DNA of 60,000 bases from Owenia fusiformis (taxonomy: Eukaryota; Annelida; Polychaeta; Sabellida; Oweniidae): contig CAIIXF020000010.1 of assembly GCA_903813345.2 (NCBI GenBank), positions 4,147,169 through 4,207,168 on the forward strand, read 5' to 3'. A model generated the notes under the pieces. The model was not told the DNA's origin. It saw only the letters and a list, made by a program, of their open reading frames with translations, and did not search any database. The translations under genes were made by a program, and so were the position numbers. Positions 12,051 through 24,370 of this stretch are shown piece by piece (position 1 is the first letter of the stretch; each line of letters starts with the position of its first letter).

Positions 12051-14359
12051 ATGGAAACGTAATTTGACTTTATTTCCAATACCTCCAAATTTTCGAAAAA
12101 ATTTATCATCAATTTTCGACCTATTGTAAGAGCGTCTCTTGCGAGTAATCAATTCAATATTCCATTTCTTACCCATTATAACAATTACATGGATAGAGGC
12201 TGTCAGAACTAGCAACCTTAACTTGAAAGATGTACATGCACGTAACCGCCCGCTAAATATCTAATGTACATCTAATACAATACGTTACCGTCCATAGAAT
12301 GCATACGTAGTCGTCTAACGACATTGCGTTTGAAACCTTATTATTTACAATATGACCACGTTCCTGTTCTTGATTTATAATTTTATGGCTTGTTTATACA
12401 CAGTTTACTTACTGTTAATAGTTTGAGTGGCTCTGAGGCACATATACTGAGAAAACACGAAAATGGACTAAAAATTACGAACTTGGATATCTCAGTCGGT
12501 AGGTTTACAGCTTATATTCTGCTTCAGGTAGATCACCTGGCAGATTTGACCCAGTCTTTATAACCATCCATATATACGTCACCGAATGGAACTAGTTTAA
12601 AATGAAATCTTATCTGTTAATCTTGCCTACAGGCGAGAAAGAGGACGACATGCTGCCTTTCCAATCGGACATTTTTTGTTATCGTTACCGCAAAATTTTG
12701 CAAATCGCCTTGTCCTAACCGTCATGCTATAACACCGTGATTATTGTTATTCCAATAATGCCCATAGATTTTGCTGTTTCCAACTTCGAAACTGTTGTTG
12801 CCAATCTTATACAGTGTAGTGTACGTATAAACCATCTAGCTGTATTTATGCCTTCAATGCGGCGAACAGGCACACCATCTATACATTGTATTTTTCATTA
12901 GAATGTAAAGATTGGGGTACAATGTACAACTGTTTGTTGTAACATGCGTTTTCCCACATCAAGATTTGTGGCCATGTTTTGCAATCATGCTATCATACCC
13001 AAGTATGTCCCCTGTAAGTCAAAGAATTCCTCACGAAAATCACAAGATCTCACCTGTTGAATACGCCATCTATAGGAAATGTCAAAAAAGGTCATGCAGA
13101 TTTTGAAAGATGGAGGGATGTTTTCATTCATTGAATTACAAAAACTAATCCAACCACTGGTGATGTTGATGTTTACCTGGACTATATCATTGCTTTCAAT
13201 ATGCCATCTATTCCACGGCGAAAATATCAATTGTGGTCCCAATACTAGTAGGCCTACATGTTTGGTAATGGTATCCCAGGCCTCCCACCCGTCCTAACCT
13301 AGCCCAATTTTTTTTAAAGTCGATCTGAAAAAAGACATTTGTGCTTAAAAGCGTCCACGATTCATTGAGAAGCTAGCAATCGGAATTTGAGTATTATGCA
13401 CCAGTCTTTTGTTTCAATCAATTAAATCAATCAATGTAGTAATATTGCGTTACGTTTTATTAGTGGATTGCATATTAGTACTTTTGGTGGTGACAAATAC
13501 TTTAAAATATGATTTATGTGAGTACCAACAGGAAGCCCGTTTTAGACAAACAGCTAATTTAATTCGTTTTTACGTTTGTCCCTTGGGCCTCATACATTAC
13601 CCATGGAGATAGAGTCGACAAAAAATCGATGTTTCAACTTTTTGTCCTGAGTGAAACTATCTATCCCAGCCCCGCATCTATCTACCTGGGATGCTGGCTG
13701 ATATAATATCATTGTTTGAGTACATACTCCTAGAGTTTTTTTCTAATGGTTCATTTTAAAAAACCGCAATAGATGAATCGATTGTTGTTAAGTCAGGTTT
13801 TTGTTTTTTCTGTCCTAAAATGTTTAGATTTTTATTTATTGCACCTTAACCTGATGACTCACAGAAATACAAAGGATTTGATCGATTTGATATGATTGAA
13901 GATATATAAATATATAAAACTTTAAAAGCAAAGTTTCGGGTCTTAATTTAAGCAAGAAGATGTAATAAAAAATATCAAAAAATGTTACAGAATCGATACT
14001 AGCAGGCTTAGTGAATGACCTATATTTGCAAATATAAAACTACCTTATTCAAAGTGGACACTTATATTTAACCGACTCACCCTTTATTGTGACAAGATTC
14101 TAGAATATATGTTAACACTATAAAGAATTTGCACGACCAGTTAATATCTTATTGTTTAATCTCAAGTGCGTATATTTCGTTCTTGAAGAACGCACAAGAA
14201 TCTAAAAGCAAAGCTGTTTTAGATAAGAGAACCTTGTTTTTAGTTTTTATCATGTTTAGTTTGCATTAACACTACATCAATTTTATGAAACGCGCATAAA
14301 TTTAGGGCATCAATACTAAAAAGATAGTAAGCTGCAATGAAGTAACTATATACAATACA
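12051..14359. other. intergenic region between the calponin-like and lectin genes
   Basis: The region lies between the mariner relic and the first lectin exon. Apart from the weak tRNA-like stretch near 12,486, I see no supported feature. Confidence 0.4.
12486..12553 (+). repeat. tRNA-like SINE head (weak)
   Basis: GATATCTCAGTCGGTAGGT resembles a tRNA D-arm/A-box, and AGATTTGACCC about 50 bases later resembles a worn B-box. The spacing fits a polymerase III promoter. No folded acceptor stem was confirmed, so a degraded tRNA-derived SINE is likelier than a working tRNA. Confidence 0.3.
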
Positions 14360-14399
14360 ATGATTCGGTGTATTATTCTATTGTGTTTAACGTATCAGG
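14360..14399 (+). CDS. lectin gene exon 1, signal peptide
   Basis: ATG at 14360 opens MIRCIILLCLTYQ and ends in phase 1 at a GTGAGT donor. Joined to the acceptor at 16060 it reads on as AFGQRCPLGW, giving a short basic start, a hydrophobic core and small residues before a likely cut near A-F-G. The phase-1 exit matches the phase-1 entry of exon 2 and the general 1-1 layout of the gene. This start is preferred over the in-frame ATG at 15982, which would make the splice-site pyrimidine tract part of the protein. Confidence 0.7.
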
Positions 14400-16060
14400 G
14401 TGAGTGATCTTTAACTTTTGTTTATTTGTTATTAAATCTTGAAAATATGTGATAACCAGTTAGTTTATATTAAGCTTAACTGTAAATTGGGATTTATTAT
14501 TAATTTGAATACCAAGCGCTTGTTTACCTTAACACAGGCGATCAATGTCCCAAAGTAATTTACTCCTGGGATGATACTTCATTACATATTTTTATATCTT
14601 AATGTCGTGACAGTAAAAAAGGCATTCATGACACACATTCTTTACTCAGCACAAATATTATGTTACTGTTCGTCAAATTTATCATTTCTTGTATCATACA
14701 AGACCCATTTTTACCCCTCGAATGCCTTAACCTGATGCACAGGCGCCTTATTAATGTTAAACATATCAAGCAGGATTTGTTCTTTGTACAATATGACAAT
14801 AAAATATGTTTTATAGTTAGACTTATTACCAAATTTGAAGTTGTGTCATCATTTTTGCTATTACAATAGCAACGAAATGCGATAATTATTAGAGAGGCGG
14901 TTGTTTATGCTGAAGGTTATATGAAAAATAGGGAATTTTAGAGCGTAAACTTGTCAAATGATTGACGCCATTTTCCATAGATAGACGTAATGAAGTTTTG
15001 ACTATATTTCACAAAACATACTCGATCAGTTGTTCATCTTCACAGTTACACTCCCCTCCATAAGTTTGTTAACCGGAAGTTGACCTTAGATAGCAAATCA
15101 ATGCCTATATCAAGGTTTGAATTTTAATCCTCTTTTAAGAAATTCACAATTTTGATGGAAAACCCAATTGACCTTGAAAGTGATCTAGAATGGAATTCTC
15201 GGTTGTCAAACTTATTGAAGGGAGTGTAGGTGCATTTAGATTTATCCGGGAGATCAGTAAAATTGTTGTCCGTGACGAAATTAATTATAGAAACCCCAGA
15301 TTTGTATTAGAATTATACAATAGAGATTGTCTTTTATTTGAACTCATGAAAAGGGCATACGGATGTTTGTCAAACTAACGTATAAACGAAGGCATAGAAA
15401 CAAAAACAACAACCTACTTTTTCATACAAATAAAAAAATTAAACAAAACAGAATAATATTAATAAACAAAGGACACTACCACCGTCCACAATTTGGTTAC
15501 CGGCTGTCCCTTCTGCCGCTAGATCTCGTGTAACTGCTTATTTCTGTTCTTAAATGAAATTAAGTATTGTTGATAAAAAATTTTTGAACATCTCTAGATG
15601 TAATTTGACATGTAGATTTCAAAAGTGATATCATTTTGACTGAATTTTGAATATTTAATGAAGTAAATTAAGATTATTTCTACTCGCATGTAGTCTATTC
15701 GAATAATAATGTACCAAAGTTGTTATTTTTCCGAACTATTGTTATAAAGGAACAAACTAAAAAATACTAACATTAAAAGGTAACAAGCTAGTAATTTAAG
15801 ACTTCCTGTTGCCCGATTTATTGAAAGGGTTGTTTTGATTCAATTACCTGCATCACATGTGATTTGAACAAACACATGAACAAACCAACAACCCAGTACA
15901 CTCGAATGGACTTTCTGTCGAACAAAATGCGTAGATTGTAATTAGCGCAAAAATAGAAAAATAAATAAAAATTGTTTTGTTATGAATTATCCATCATTCG
16001 TGCGAATGCAAGCACTTTTTCAATCTCTTTCTCTCAAGCTCTTCATTTTGTTGTTTTCAG
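14400..16060. other. first intron of the lectin gene
   Basis: Holds the small MITE at 15047-15230 and otherwise AT-rich sequence. It ends in a long pyrimidine tract and CAG at 16060. Confidence 0.5.
15047..15230. mobile_element. short TA-flanked MITE
   Basis: TACACTCCCCTCCATAAGTT at the left end is matched in reverse by AACTTATTGAAGGGAGTGTA at the right end, both flanked by TA. At about 180 bases without coding capacity this is a Tc1/mariner-type MITE. The same end also occurs at 10,838 and near 16,663. Confidence 0.75.
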
Positions 16061-16209
16061 CTTTTGGCCAGCGTTGTCCTTTGGGATGGTTACCGTTCAA
16101 AGATAATTGTTACAAATTTAGCGATAGATGGTTTAGCTGGGATGATGCACGAGCTGTGTGTAAAGCTAGACAAGGAGATCTGGCTGACGTCAGGACACTA
16201 GAAGAACGG
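16061..16209 (+). CDS. lectin gene exon 2, CTLD1 first part
   Basis: The exon follows TTGTTGTTTTCAG and ends in phase 0 before GTAAGT. It encodes CPLGWLPFKDNCYKF, then W-x-x-A-x-x-x-C (WDDARAVC) and G-D-L-A-D-V. These are the first Cys pair of a long-form C-type lectin-like domain, its first helix and the start of the conserved G-x-L segment. Confidence 0.9.
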
Positions 16210-16509
16210 GTAAGTATTGGCGCGAGTGCACAGTACTTTCTTTCCATATGGAATTAAATAAAATTGAGTGTGTTTCAGTCTTAAGTAATATGCCTTTGAC
16301 ATGGAGAAACTGATAACCATTGTGATTCATTAGTTTTACGGTTTGCTAATATGGTTAACGAATCAGGTAATTACTAAAAATTAACAAGGCCAAAGAATAC
16401 TTTGCTCCGCTGTATACCTGACAAAATTATTTTTCTTACAAATTGATTTTTATCGCAGATTATGAATTTTGATGGCTGCATATTGTCATATGAATATTAA
16501 ATGTTTCAG

Positions 16510-16628
16510 GATTTCATAGTCGGCGAGATTCGATCTAGACGACAACACTTCTGGTTTGGCTTGAACGATAAAGCACGAGAAGGAAAATATGTTTGGCCAG
16601 ATGGGTCTCCACTGGACAACAACCTCGC
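16510..16628 (+). CDS. lectin gene exon 3, CTLD1 middle part
   Basis: The exon follows ATGTTTCAG, enters in phase 0 and leaves in phase 2 at GTAAGT. It contains HFWFGLNDKAREGKYVWPDG, the WxGL core strand and the W-x-D-G motif that precede the sugar-binding loop of a CTLD. Confidence 0.92.
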
Positions 16629-16662
16629 GTAAGTAGTAAACGGAATAAAGGAAATTACACCC

Positions 16663-16690
16663 ACCCCCTCCATAAGTTTGGCAACCTGTT
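16663..16690. repeat. fragment of the CTCCATAAGTTTGG repeat family
   Basis: CCCCCTCCATAAGTTTGG inside the CTLD1 intron matches the ends at 10,838 and 15,049. A clear partner end was not found. Confidence 0.45.
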
Positions 16691-16952
16691 AATAAATAAT
16701 CACGACTCGAATTTGTAATTGGCCAACGTTTTTCAATCGGCCCACATATGCATTTTGATTCACACGGTTTCAGTTGCTCAAACTTCACCTTGAAAGTCGA
16801 AGATGCCACATATGTACTAATCCCAACTCTGGTGTGTTTGAATAAACTCCAACCCATTTTGAACTGTAATACCTGTTTCTCATTTTAATTTCATAGTATT
16901 TCGTTTGTGCGAACCCCCTTAATTAAAGGAATATACGAACTTCGTATTTCAG

Positions 16953-17086
16953 ACTATGGGCAAAGAATCAGCCAAATAACTGGAAGAATCGCCAAGACTG
17001 TGGCTTATGGCAGATTTGGAATAGCACCGAAGTCAGTTGGAATGATGGGGAATGTTATGCAAACTATAGATACATCTGCAAACGGA
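16953..17086 (+). CDS. lectin gene exon 4, CTLD1 last part
   Basis: The exon follows TCGTATTTCAG in phase 2 and contains NQPNNWKNRQDCG, then VSWNDGEC and YRYICKR. The loop carries QPN in place of the usual EPN or QPD, with an intact WND. CTLD1 may thus still bind calcium. The exon leaves in phase 1 at a weaker GTATAAGT donor. If that donor were skipped, the frame would stop at 17109, giving a small secreted one-domain lectin. Confidence 0.88.
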
Positions 17087-17109
17087 GTATAAGTATGACG
17101 CATTTATGA

Positions 17110-17853
17110 TAACATTTGTAATCATAATTTAATTTTTAATTGATTCACTGATTCATAGGTTGAGGTATCGGTAATTTGCGGCTTTCCCTTAAAAACACTC
17201 TTACTTACTCGTCACCAGGCCAACATTTTCCTTTTATATTCACATCGGGAAATGGTTCATACAGGATCCATATGCGCATATGAATCCTGCCTCCAGGATT
17301 CAGTGGTTTTATTCACAGTTTTTGCTTTGTTGTCCTTCAATCTCAAGATTCAACTTCAAGTAATCACGTATAAGATGAATATCTCTCAAGATTTTATTTC
17401 TCGTGAGACCTTCATCCATTTATTAGGCTACTTGAGGAAAAAAAAGAATCCCGTATCACTCTCTATTCGAAATTTAAAAGCATGAGTGCATGTACTAATT
17501 ATACATACATAATCATAATATACGAGAATGGAGCCCGGGTATGGTTTTAAATCCAATAAAGAATGATTCAGGACTCTTTATTGGGAGTCAAATGTACCAC
17601 CACTCCTTTCCTTTATAAAATATGATATTGTCCAGTTCTTCATGAAACCATGATGCATGGTAATGACGTCAATCTTTTACCAATAGTGACACTCCTCAGT
17701 TCATTATGAAACCATAATGCAGAGTAGAATAATGTTTCTGCTCAATTGTGACCACATACTTTGAATTAATGCACTGAAATACTGCAAGTTGATTGGCTGA
17801 GACACATCTGGCATAATTCACTTTGATTGTATTCGACAAAACTATACTTTAAG
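17110..17853. other. intron between CTLD1 and CTLD2
   Basis: No supported feature. CATTATGGTTTCA-like and CATGATTCA-like words repeat loosely near 17,560-17,720, in keeping with a worn repeat. Confidence 0.4.
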
Positions 17854-18077
17854 ATACCGTTGATAAATGCGATTTCTCTAACGGCTGGGTACCATTCGGA
17901 GACAAATGCTTCCGGTTGGAAGAGAGCAAGCTTAGTTGGAGGGATGCCCTTGCGCGTTGTAAATCCATGGACGGCAACTTGGTGGGGATCGACACACAGG
18001 AGAAGCTTCGGATGATATCAGATACAGTCACCTGTACGGACACCAATAACGCTGTCTGGATAGGTCTCTCTGATATA
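17854..18077 (+). CDS. lectin gene exon 5, CTLD2 first part
   Basis: The exon follows ACTTTAAG in phase 1 and ends in phase 0 at GTAAGT. It encodes GWVPFGDKCFRLEESKLSW, then ALARCKSMDGNLVGI and the core strand VWIGLSD. The Cys positions and WIGL motif mark a CTLD. The acceptor is unusual in ending AAG, but phase and reading frame agree only with this site. Confidence 0.88.
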
Positions 18078-19036
18078 GTAAGTTAAATTTTAATGAAATC
18101 CAACATATACATGTGTATTACATACCTAGCGAAGCATTTGTATGGAAGTCAATGGGAAAGTTAGCGAGCTATATCCACCGATATTGCCCGATTACCCCGA
18201 TATAGCCCGCTTACCTCGTTTTGATATTAGATTTCTTTAATAACCATGATAATATCATGACGTCACGTCATTGATACAAAGTAACCATAGGAACAAAGGC
18301 ATGTAATACATCAGTTATGTCACTATGACGTGAAATATGCCTTCGTTCTTGCCCAAATATACAGCCTCCCAAGGTCGGCCTATATTGGGAGAACTCAGGC
18401 ATATTTCACGTCATAGTGACATAACCTCTAAATATTAGATCGTTATATGAGGATTCATATTATATGACATAATAAACCTTATTAAAGTTATCAGTTTTTC
18501 ACAATGTGAAGGTGGATGGAACGATTTGTGAGCATTTTGCACTCGTGGTACCACATCAGTACCCAAATTGCAGTATTCCATATTTAAGGACTTTTTAAGT
18601 CAGATGTGTCTGTCTATTAGAAATTTGTTGTGTTTGAATACTATACTAGGAATTATGATTGCTATGCATCTGAATTCTGAATATATACATATTTTTCTCA
18701 AGTGATGCATGTCATGCAGATTTGGGCTCCAAACATCTTTCTATAAAAAGTGTATCAGAAAACAAGCTGCAGATTTGACTCTCACTTGCACAGCAATGTA
18801 CTTCACTACAATGTAAATGTACCTTGTACAAATCGGCATGTGAATATGATAACTTCAAAAATGTCAAAGATGTGTTATATCACACAGAGAACCAAAAACA
18901 GTGAATCTTCCAATATGAAAGAATTTGAACAGAATCATCATGGATGATAATATATATTCGTATCATACGAGTTGTACTCTCGTTTAGTATGTATATACCT
19001 GTATGTATAGCTATTTTTGTTTATATCACAACATAG
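18078..19036. other. intron within CTLD2
   Basis: Contains a foldback at 18311-18426 and otherwise AT-rich sequence without supported features. Confidence 0.45.
18311..18426. repeat. foldback element
   Basis: GTTATGTCACTATGACGTGA at the left is repeated in reverse complement at the right (TCACGTCATAGTGACATAAC), with arms of about 29 bases extending into AATATGCCT and AGGCATATT. A single-stranded copy would fold into a strong hairpin. Probably a small MITE. Confidence 0.75.
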
Positions 19037-19116
19037 AAAAGTCCCGGAAACTTAGCCTGGGCAGATGGCGTTGCTGTAACAATTACCAACTGGGATGTTG
19101 GCCAACCTAAATTAGC
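19037..19116 (+). CDS. lectin gene exon 6, CTLD2 middle part
   Basis: The exon enters in phase 0 after ACATAG and leaves in phase 2 at GTAAGT. It encodes NLAWADGVAVTITNWDVGQP, with the W-A-D-G strand. The usual EPN motif is replaced by QPK, so the calcium/sugar site looks degenerate. Confidence 0.82.
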
Positions 19117-19628
19117 GTAAGTATAATGTACTGGGTGGCCCAAACGTAATTCTGTAAATTCTAACCGTAGACCTACTTTTGGGTGTATCATATTAAATGT
19201 TCTTTGGAAGTGCTTATCTAATGCCATGTGAACTTTAAGAAATATAAATTATATACCCCTTCTCGATCGCATATCAATCCTCTTTACATTTGGCCATTTA
19301 AAAATCAAACTGGTGTAATAAAGGACAAAGAGATTCAAACCGAATAAGCTTTTCATATCATGCTATCAAATGAATACTTCCAGTTCCTAAACTTATAAAG
19401 GGAAGTTTAAATTGCCTATTGCAAAGATCTTCATTAGCTCAGAGAGAGAGATAATTTTTTGATAATATGACCGATCGATGCGGATGATAAAGGACATATG
19501 TGGGAGAGAGAAGCGAACGTGTCCTTGGGCGGGGATGAGAGAACACGAGGCTATACACGAGGATAACTCATTCTTTGCCTGTTGATATGATATGAATTTA
19601 TAATTAGCGACTGCAATATTTGTTCAAG

Positions 19629-19735
19629 TGTCCCAGGAGGTGAAAATTGTGTCGAGGTTCTCGCCAACACGAGGTACAAGTGGCGTGTTACAGCATGTGA
19701 TGTCGAAAAAAAGGCCATTTGTGAACGTCCACAAG
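19629..19735 (+). CDS. lectin gene exon 7, CTLD2 last part
   Basis: The exon follows TTGTTCAAG in phase 2 and contains GGENCVEVL, then KWRVTACDVEKKAICERPQ. The two Cys and the final I-C are in CTLD positions, but WND is replaced by WRV, so calcium binding through this site is doubtful. It leaves in phase 1 at GTACATT. Its partner exon lies 24 kb away at 43792, where both phase and sense agree. Confidence 0.82.
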
Positions 19736-20029
19736 GTACATTTTAATGAATTTGAAACGTGTTCTGGTACGTGGCTCTTATTTTGCACATGCTTTCAATT
19801 AGTTATGTATAATATTTGATTTTACCGATCTGTTACTAAGAGATAAACAAATTATTTAGTTTGATTACGTCAAAGACACCGTCCGGAAGTAGTGAGACAA
19901 TCAAAAATACTATGTACATTGATTCCGTCAACTGAACTTCCGATTGGCCCATGTACTCTCCTCCATGGGGTGTCGTGAGAAACTATGGCCTTATATTGTA
20001 TGTGCATGTATCACTGCGTGAAATATGGG

Positions 20030-20245
20030 ATTCCAACTCTTGACACGTCTAGAAACTGGTCTTTACACGCCGGGTTTCTAGACGTGCCAATTATTTACAC
20101 CTCTTGACACGCGATGAATTCAACTCTTTACACCTCTTTGCACTTCTTGGCACACGCAGTGCAAAGACGTGTAAAGACCATGTCAAAAAGTCTTTACACG
20201 CCCTGTGACAATTAATGGAATCTCTTGACACGCTCTTGGCACACT
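20030..20245. repeat. cluster of CTTTACACG / CTTGACACG / TCTAGACG words
   Basis: Short words CTTGACACG, CTTTACACG, CTTTGCACG and TCTAGAAAC or TCTAGACG recur in mixed order and in both orientations. Related clusters sit at 39995-40060 and 41605-41740. No coding sense is seen. Confidence 0.6.
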
Positions 20246-20249
20246 GAAC

Positions 20250-22760
20250 AACATAATTATGTGTAAACAACTAACCTAATTACCAATAGCAATACATACA
20301 GTATTTTAACGATTGCAAGTATTTTCTCTGATACTTTTAATTGATATATTTTTTAATCATTCTTTCGCAGACTGTTTGGAACAAGTACATGTAGCAAATA
20401 TTAAACAGACTATTTTGTATGTACGCTGACACATTGACTTATTTAAACATTTTGGCAATTTCATGCCGCCTTTTGAAAATATAAATCAGTTACAGGCAAT
20501 GCTAATCGACGCATTGATCCTAAGTGAAGGAAATACATATCATAAGAAAAAGAAAGGCGTTTCAAGAATAAAACGTGCAATAAACTTTGAAAACACTGAT
20601 ACATCAGGCCTATTTATATATTTATTTTGTATTAGCTTAATATAAAGATAACCTTACTTTTCGATGAGTATTTGGATTTCGGAGTAATTTGTTTCAAGTT
20701 AAGTCAATACAAATTGTCGCCGACTTAACTTGTGACCATACATATGATAAATGAGGGGCATTTTAATACACAATTGGGCAAAACAAGCATATTCAATCGA
20801 ATGTACCATTCTCTCTGCTGTTCTTTCCCAGCCTATCCATAAACAGACAGGTACAAGTTCCCATAGTTTTCGCAACATCTAATTCTATGATCAATTGCTA
20901 GACACAGCAAATATACTAATTAATTGTCTGATTGTGATTCGGGAACGTATGGTTTTTACATAAACAGGATACTTGGCTGTACATAGCCTGAGAACACCGG
21001 ATTGACCCCCCCCCCCCCCCCCAATCGACGCCTAGGCGCTGCTTATTAACGTATACATAAAAATATTGGGTGAGACTTGAGATAATGTATGCGGCGCCAG
21101 TCAAAATTGAAACTTCTGATTGGGTTCGAAGCCGAGATGCCCGGATATGTCCCAGCAAAAGCCGGAATTCACGTGATTTTTCACGAAGAAGGGGCGGAGT
21201 TTAAGCGAGATTCATCGAGACTTCTTCGTGTCAATCATGTCAATCCCTGCATTGCTTATTGTTAACTCCACCTTTTTGCCCATATATGGAGATGGAGATG
21301 CCACTTGCGAGCGTGAACAGTTCAGTCTAGAAATTTCTTAAGCGATGTCTTTCTTCGATTTTTCTACACGATATCTCGATAAATAGTGGACATATTTGTA
21401 CCATTCGATCTTTCGTCAAAATGAGGGTATCGCTGGAATACATATTTCCAATCTGTTGGTCAATAGATTTATTCATTGATACTGGCAGGAATTAGATCGT
21501 AATAAACATGCTAAAATTGTAAAACTTGGAACGTTTGACAGTAATCTCCGAGTAATGTATGAATTGCATAAGGAGAAAGCAGGAGAAAAGCTGGGACAGT
21601 CTGTTGTGTGGAGTTTGCAAAGCAATCCCGGATATAAATGACGTCATCTTAGCAGTTTACATGGTTTCGAAAGTGATATATTTTAGCTAGGCTGCCTGGG
21701 TGTCGTAGTGATGAGTTTGAATTATGTCGATTATTCGATTGTTATATATAAATAAACATCGATCTTCGGCGAAGATAAAGTAAGAACAACATATATATCC
21801 GAGAAACATGTTGGTAAGTACAGTATTTCATTTATAATGGCAGAAAATCAAATTGAATCGAAATCGAATTTTCAACTTTTTCAATTTTTTTTCGTTCGAT
21901 TATTTTGATTTTCAATTTGATTTTTACATTCTATCTTCTTCGTCCTGCGGGACTATACTAAGCATAGGTCCGGAACATGTATAACATTGACGAGTCAAAT
22001 TCACTTATAGAACATGCTGTAAGCTTTATTTCTTTACATTTTTACGGGCCTATGCCTGGGCTATGACTCTAGGCCTAGACTACTGGATCTATAGGACTTA
22101 GACTAGCCTAAAGCTAGAGCCTTAGATCTAGCTCTTTCAGAAGCTGTGACTGATATGTTAGAACAGCCTTTAGAGCCCCCTATCAACCGCTTCAAAATTG
22201 TGTTAGTGTCCTCCTTGCGAAAATCGAAAAAAATTAAAAGGTGCTTCTGTGCCGAACAGCAAATTCTCATTATATATTGAGAAGCTACTCTTTACCAAAA
22301 AACCAAAAATGGAAGTTTTGACGGAAAGACATGACGTACAAGTCAAAATCTCTGAATCTTGCTAGGTACATGACAGATAAAGAGAATTTAAATCCTGATC
22401 AGCAAAGAAGCGGCTAATAACTTACATATTTTCTCAACAAAAAGCACTGATGTAGCTCACATTGGGAGATAGTAGTAAGCACTTGAAGTTGATTTCAATA
22501 GATCAGTTACACCTGTCATGATTTCAAGGAAAGACACAAAGTATCCGTCAAAAGAGAAAAGCTTACATAAATGCGAGCAAAATCTGCAGATTTATTATAG
22601 CTATTGACTTCTCGAATATATTGAACGCACAACTCTAAACAATACTTGAAATTGAATAAAATTGACAAAATATGAGAAGAGTCTAAAACCTAACTGGGAG
22701 AGCTGCCATTGTTTGCCCGGAAATCTTCAGAGATTTTGACTGGTACTTTGTGTCTTTCCA
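20250..22760. other. intron sequence, no clear feature
   Basis: Contains a C18-like homopolymer near 21,007-21,022 and a stretch of CTAGxCCTAGA-like words near 22,050-22,130. No exon or defined element is supported. Confidence 0.4.
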
Positions 22761-22779
22761 TCAAAATTGCCATTTTGGT

Positions 22780-24000
22780 TTCTCGCTGGGTAATTCACAG
22801 ATGAAGAGAAATCTTGATTGACAAAAATACAGCTGATAGCTAACAGCTTTTCTTAAACAGAAGATAAAGGAAGATATAAAGGAACCTGTTATGATTTTGA
22901 AGCGGGTGATTGCCGATAGGGGGCAAATTAAGGCTGTAAGTAGAGGGTGTAGCCGAATAAATCTAACCCAAATAGAGTTTAACACATCTCAGTATAGGAA
23001 AAATTAAAATTCATTAAAGTTTCATCACTTTAGCATGTGTACATTTGCTGGCCTTCTAATATTTTGCCAATAGATTTGTTAGGCTTGATTTCTTATGAAA
23101 TATAAGAGTGTATGGTTTCAATGTACTGTACTCCCAATATTTTTCGCGTGCAATTTAGTTTCGTGCTTTTCGCGATTGTGTAAAAATCACGAAAATTAAT
23201 AGTCGCGAATATCGCCAATTAAAGGCTGAGGTGCAACATGCCATTGACTAAGATCTAGAGATTGTAAATCTTATCCAAAGTATATGATATTGGGTAGGTG
23301 TAATTACTGTAGATAAGATAAATTAATTTTGAGGATTCAGAGAATAATGGAAGTTAAACCTTTGATATCCGCAAAATTTAATGGCCGCAAAATTGGTATT
23401 TCTCAAAATTCATGAAATTTAAACTCGCAAATTAACCGGTAGTACAGTATTTGCATGTGGAATAATTATGATATTGAGAGCATTGATGAAACAAATGCAA
23501 TGAACTGATTTGATTGGCCAAGGGAGCATTGGAATTTTGACCTGAAGTTCACATGATTGTTGCTATAGGCCTTATGATTTTTGGGAATTCCAGTAATACT
23601 ATTAATGTCTATTATACTTATACAGTAAAACCTGTCTTATCCAAATGCCACCGCTACAAATTAAAAACGTTCAGATTTAAACGTCTGATTTCGAGGTTTT
23701 TGCATCCGAAAGATTCTTGATTTTGAAAAGATATTAATGCATTTTCACTTAATATTACTAGCATTGTAGGCGTTATGATTTTTTGGAATTCCAGTAATAC
23801 TATTATACTTATACAGTTATACAGTAATATCTGTCTAATACTTATACAGTAATATCTGTCTTATCCAAATGTCACCATGACCAGTTAAAACACCATGACC
23901 AGTTAAAAAAAACATTCAGATGTGGAGGTGATCGGATTTCGAGGTTTTTGCATTCGCAAGATTCTGCATTTTAAAAATATAAATGCATTTTCACTAAAAA
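22780..24000. repeat. dispersed repeat, copy A (pogo-like ends)
   Basis: Blocks such as GATGAAGAGAAATCTTGA, AGTACAGTATTTGCATGTG and CAGTAAAACCTGTCTTATCC recur in the same order at 35045-35790. CAGTAAAACCTGTC-type ends preceded by TA are typical of pogo/Tigger-like elements. The right end is internally duplicated (ACAGTAATATCTGTCT twice near 23,820-23,860). Confidence 0.6.
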
Positions 24001-24163
24001 GTATTAAGATCACTTTTGACCGCATAGCTTTATGACATTCCAAAATCCAAATCGAATGCTTGAAAGGTAAAACAGAAGTGTGCAATCAGAGATGATAGAT
24101 ACTATTGCATGAGTATATGAAGGCCATGTGTCAACTCTTCGATTGATAATACGCCTCGAAATA

Positions 24164-24370
24164 TGTTCTGTTATAATATGACGACAATAACAATGTTTTA
24201 TGTTGATTTTTATGTCTATATTATACTTTGAAATATTTTACACATGTACATCAAGATGGCTGACTTTATCAGTAAAGATGGCGCTCGTGCATACAGTATG
24301 TCACGAAATAAACACAAGTATAGTATCACGAAATAACACAATCAAATATGATCAATCAGATAATACAACA
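24164..24370 (-). repeat. 3' LTR of the Ty3/gypsy element
   Basis: These 207 bases begin TGTTCTGTTATAATATGACG on the plus strand and end AATACAACA. They are identical, base for base as far as I can compare, to 34104-34310. AAATA precedes it and AAATA follows the other LTR, a 5-bp target duplication. The coding genes run leftward, so this is the 3' LTR. Confidence 0.95.

Noticed and set aside
15982-16257. Open frame starting at ATG 15982 as the first exon of the lectin gene
   Set aside because: The hydrophobic start is encoded by the pyrimidine tract before a strong CAG acceptor, and a better phase-matched signal-peptide exon exists at 14360. Kept only as an alternative.
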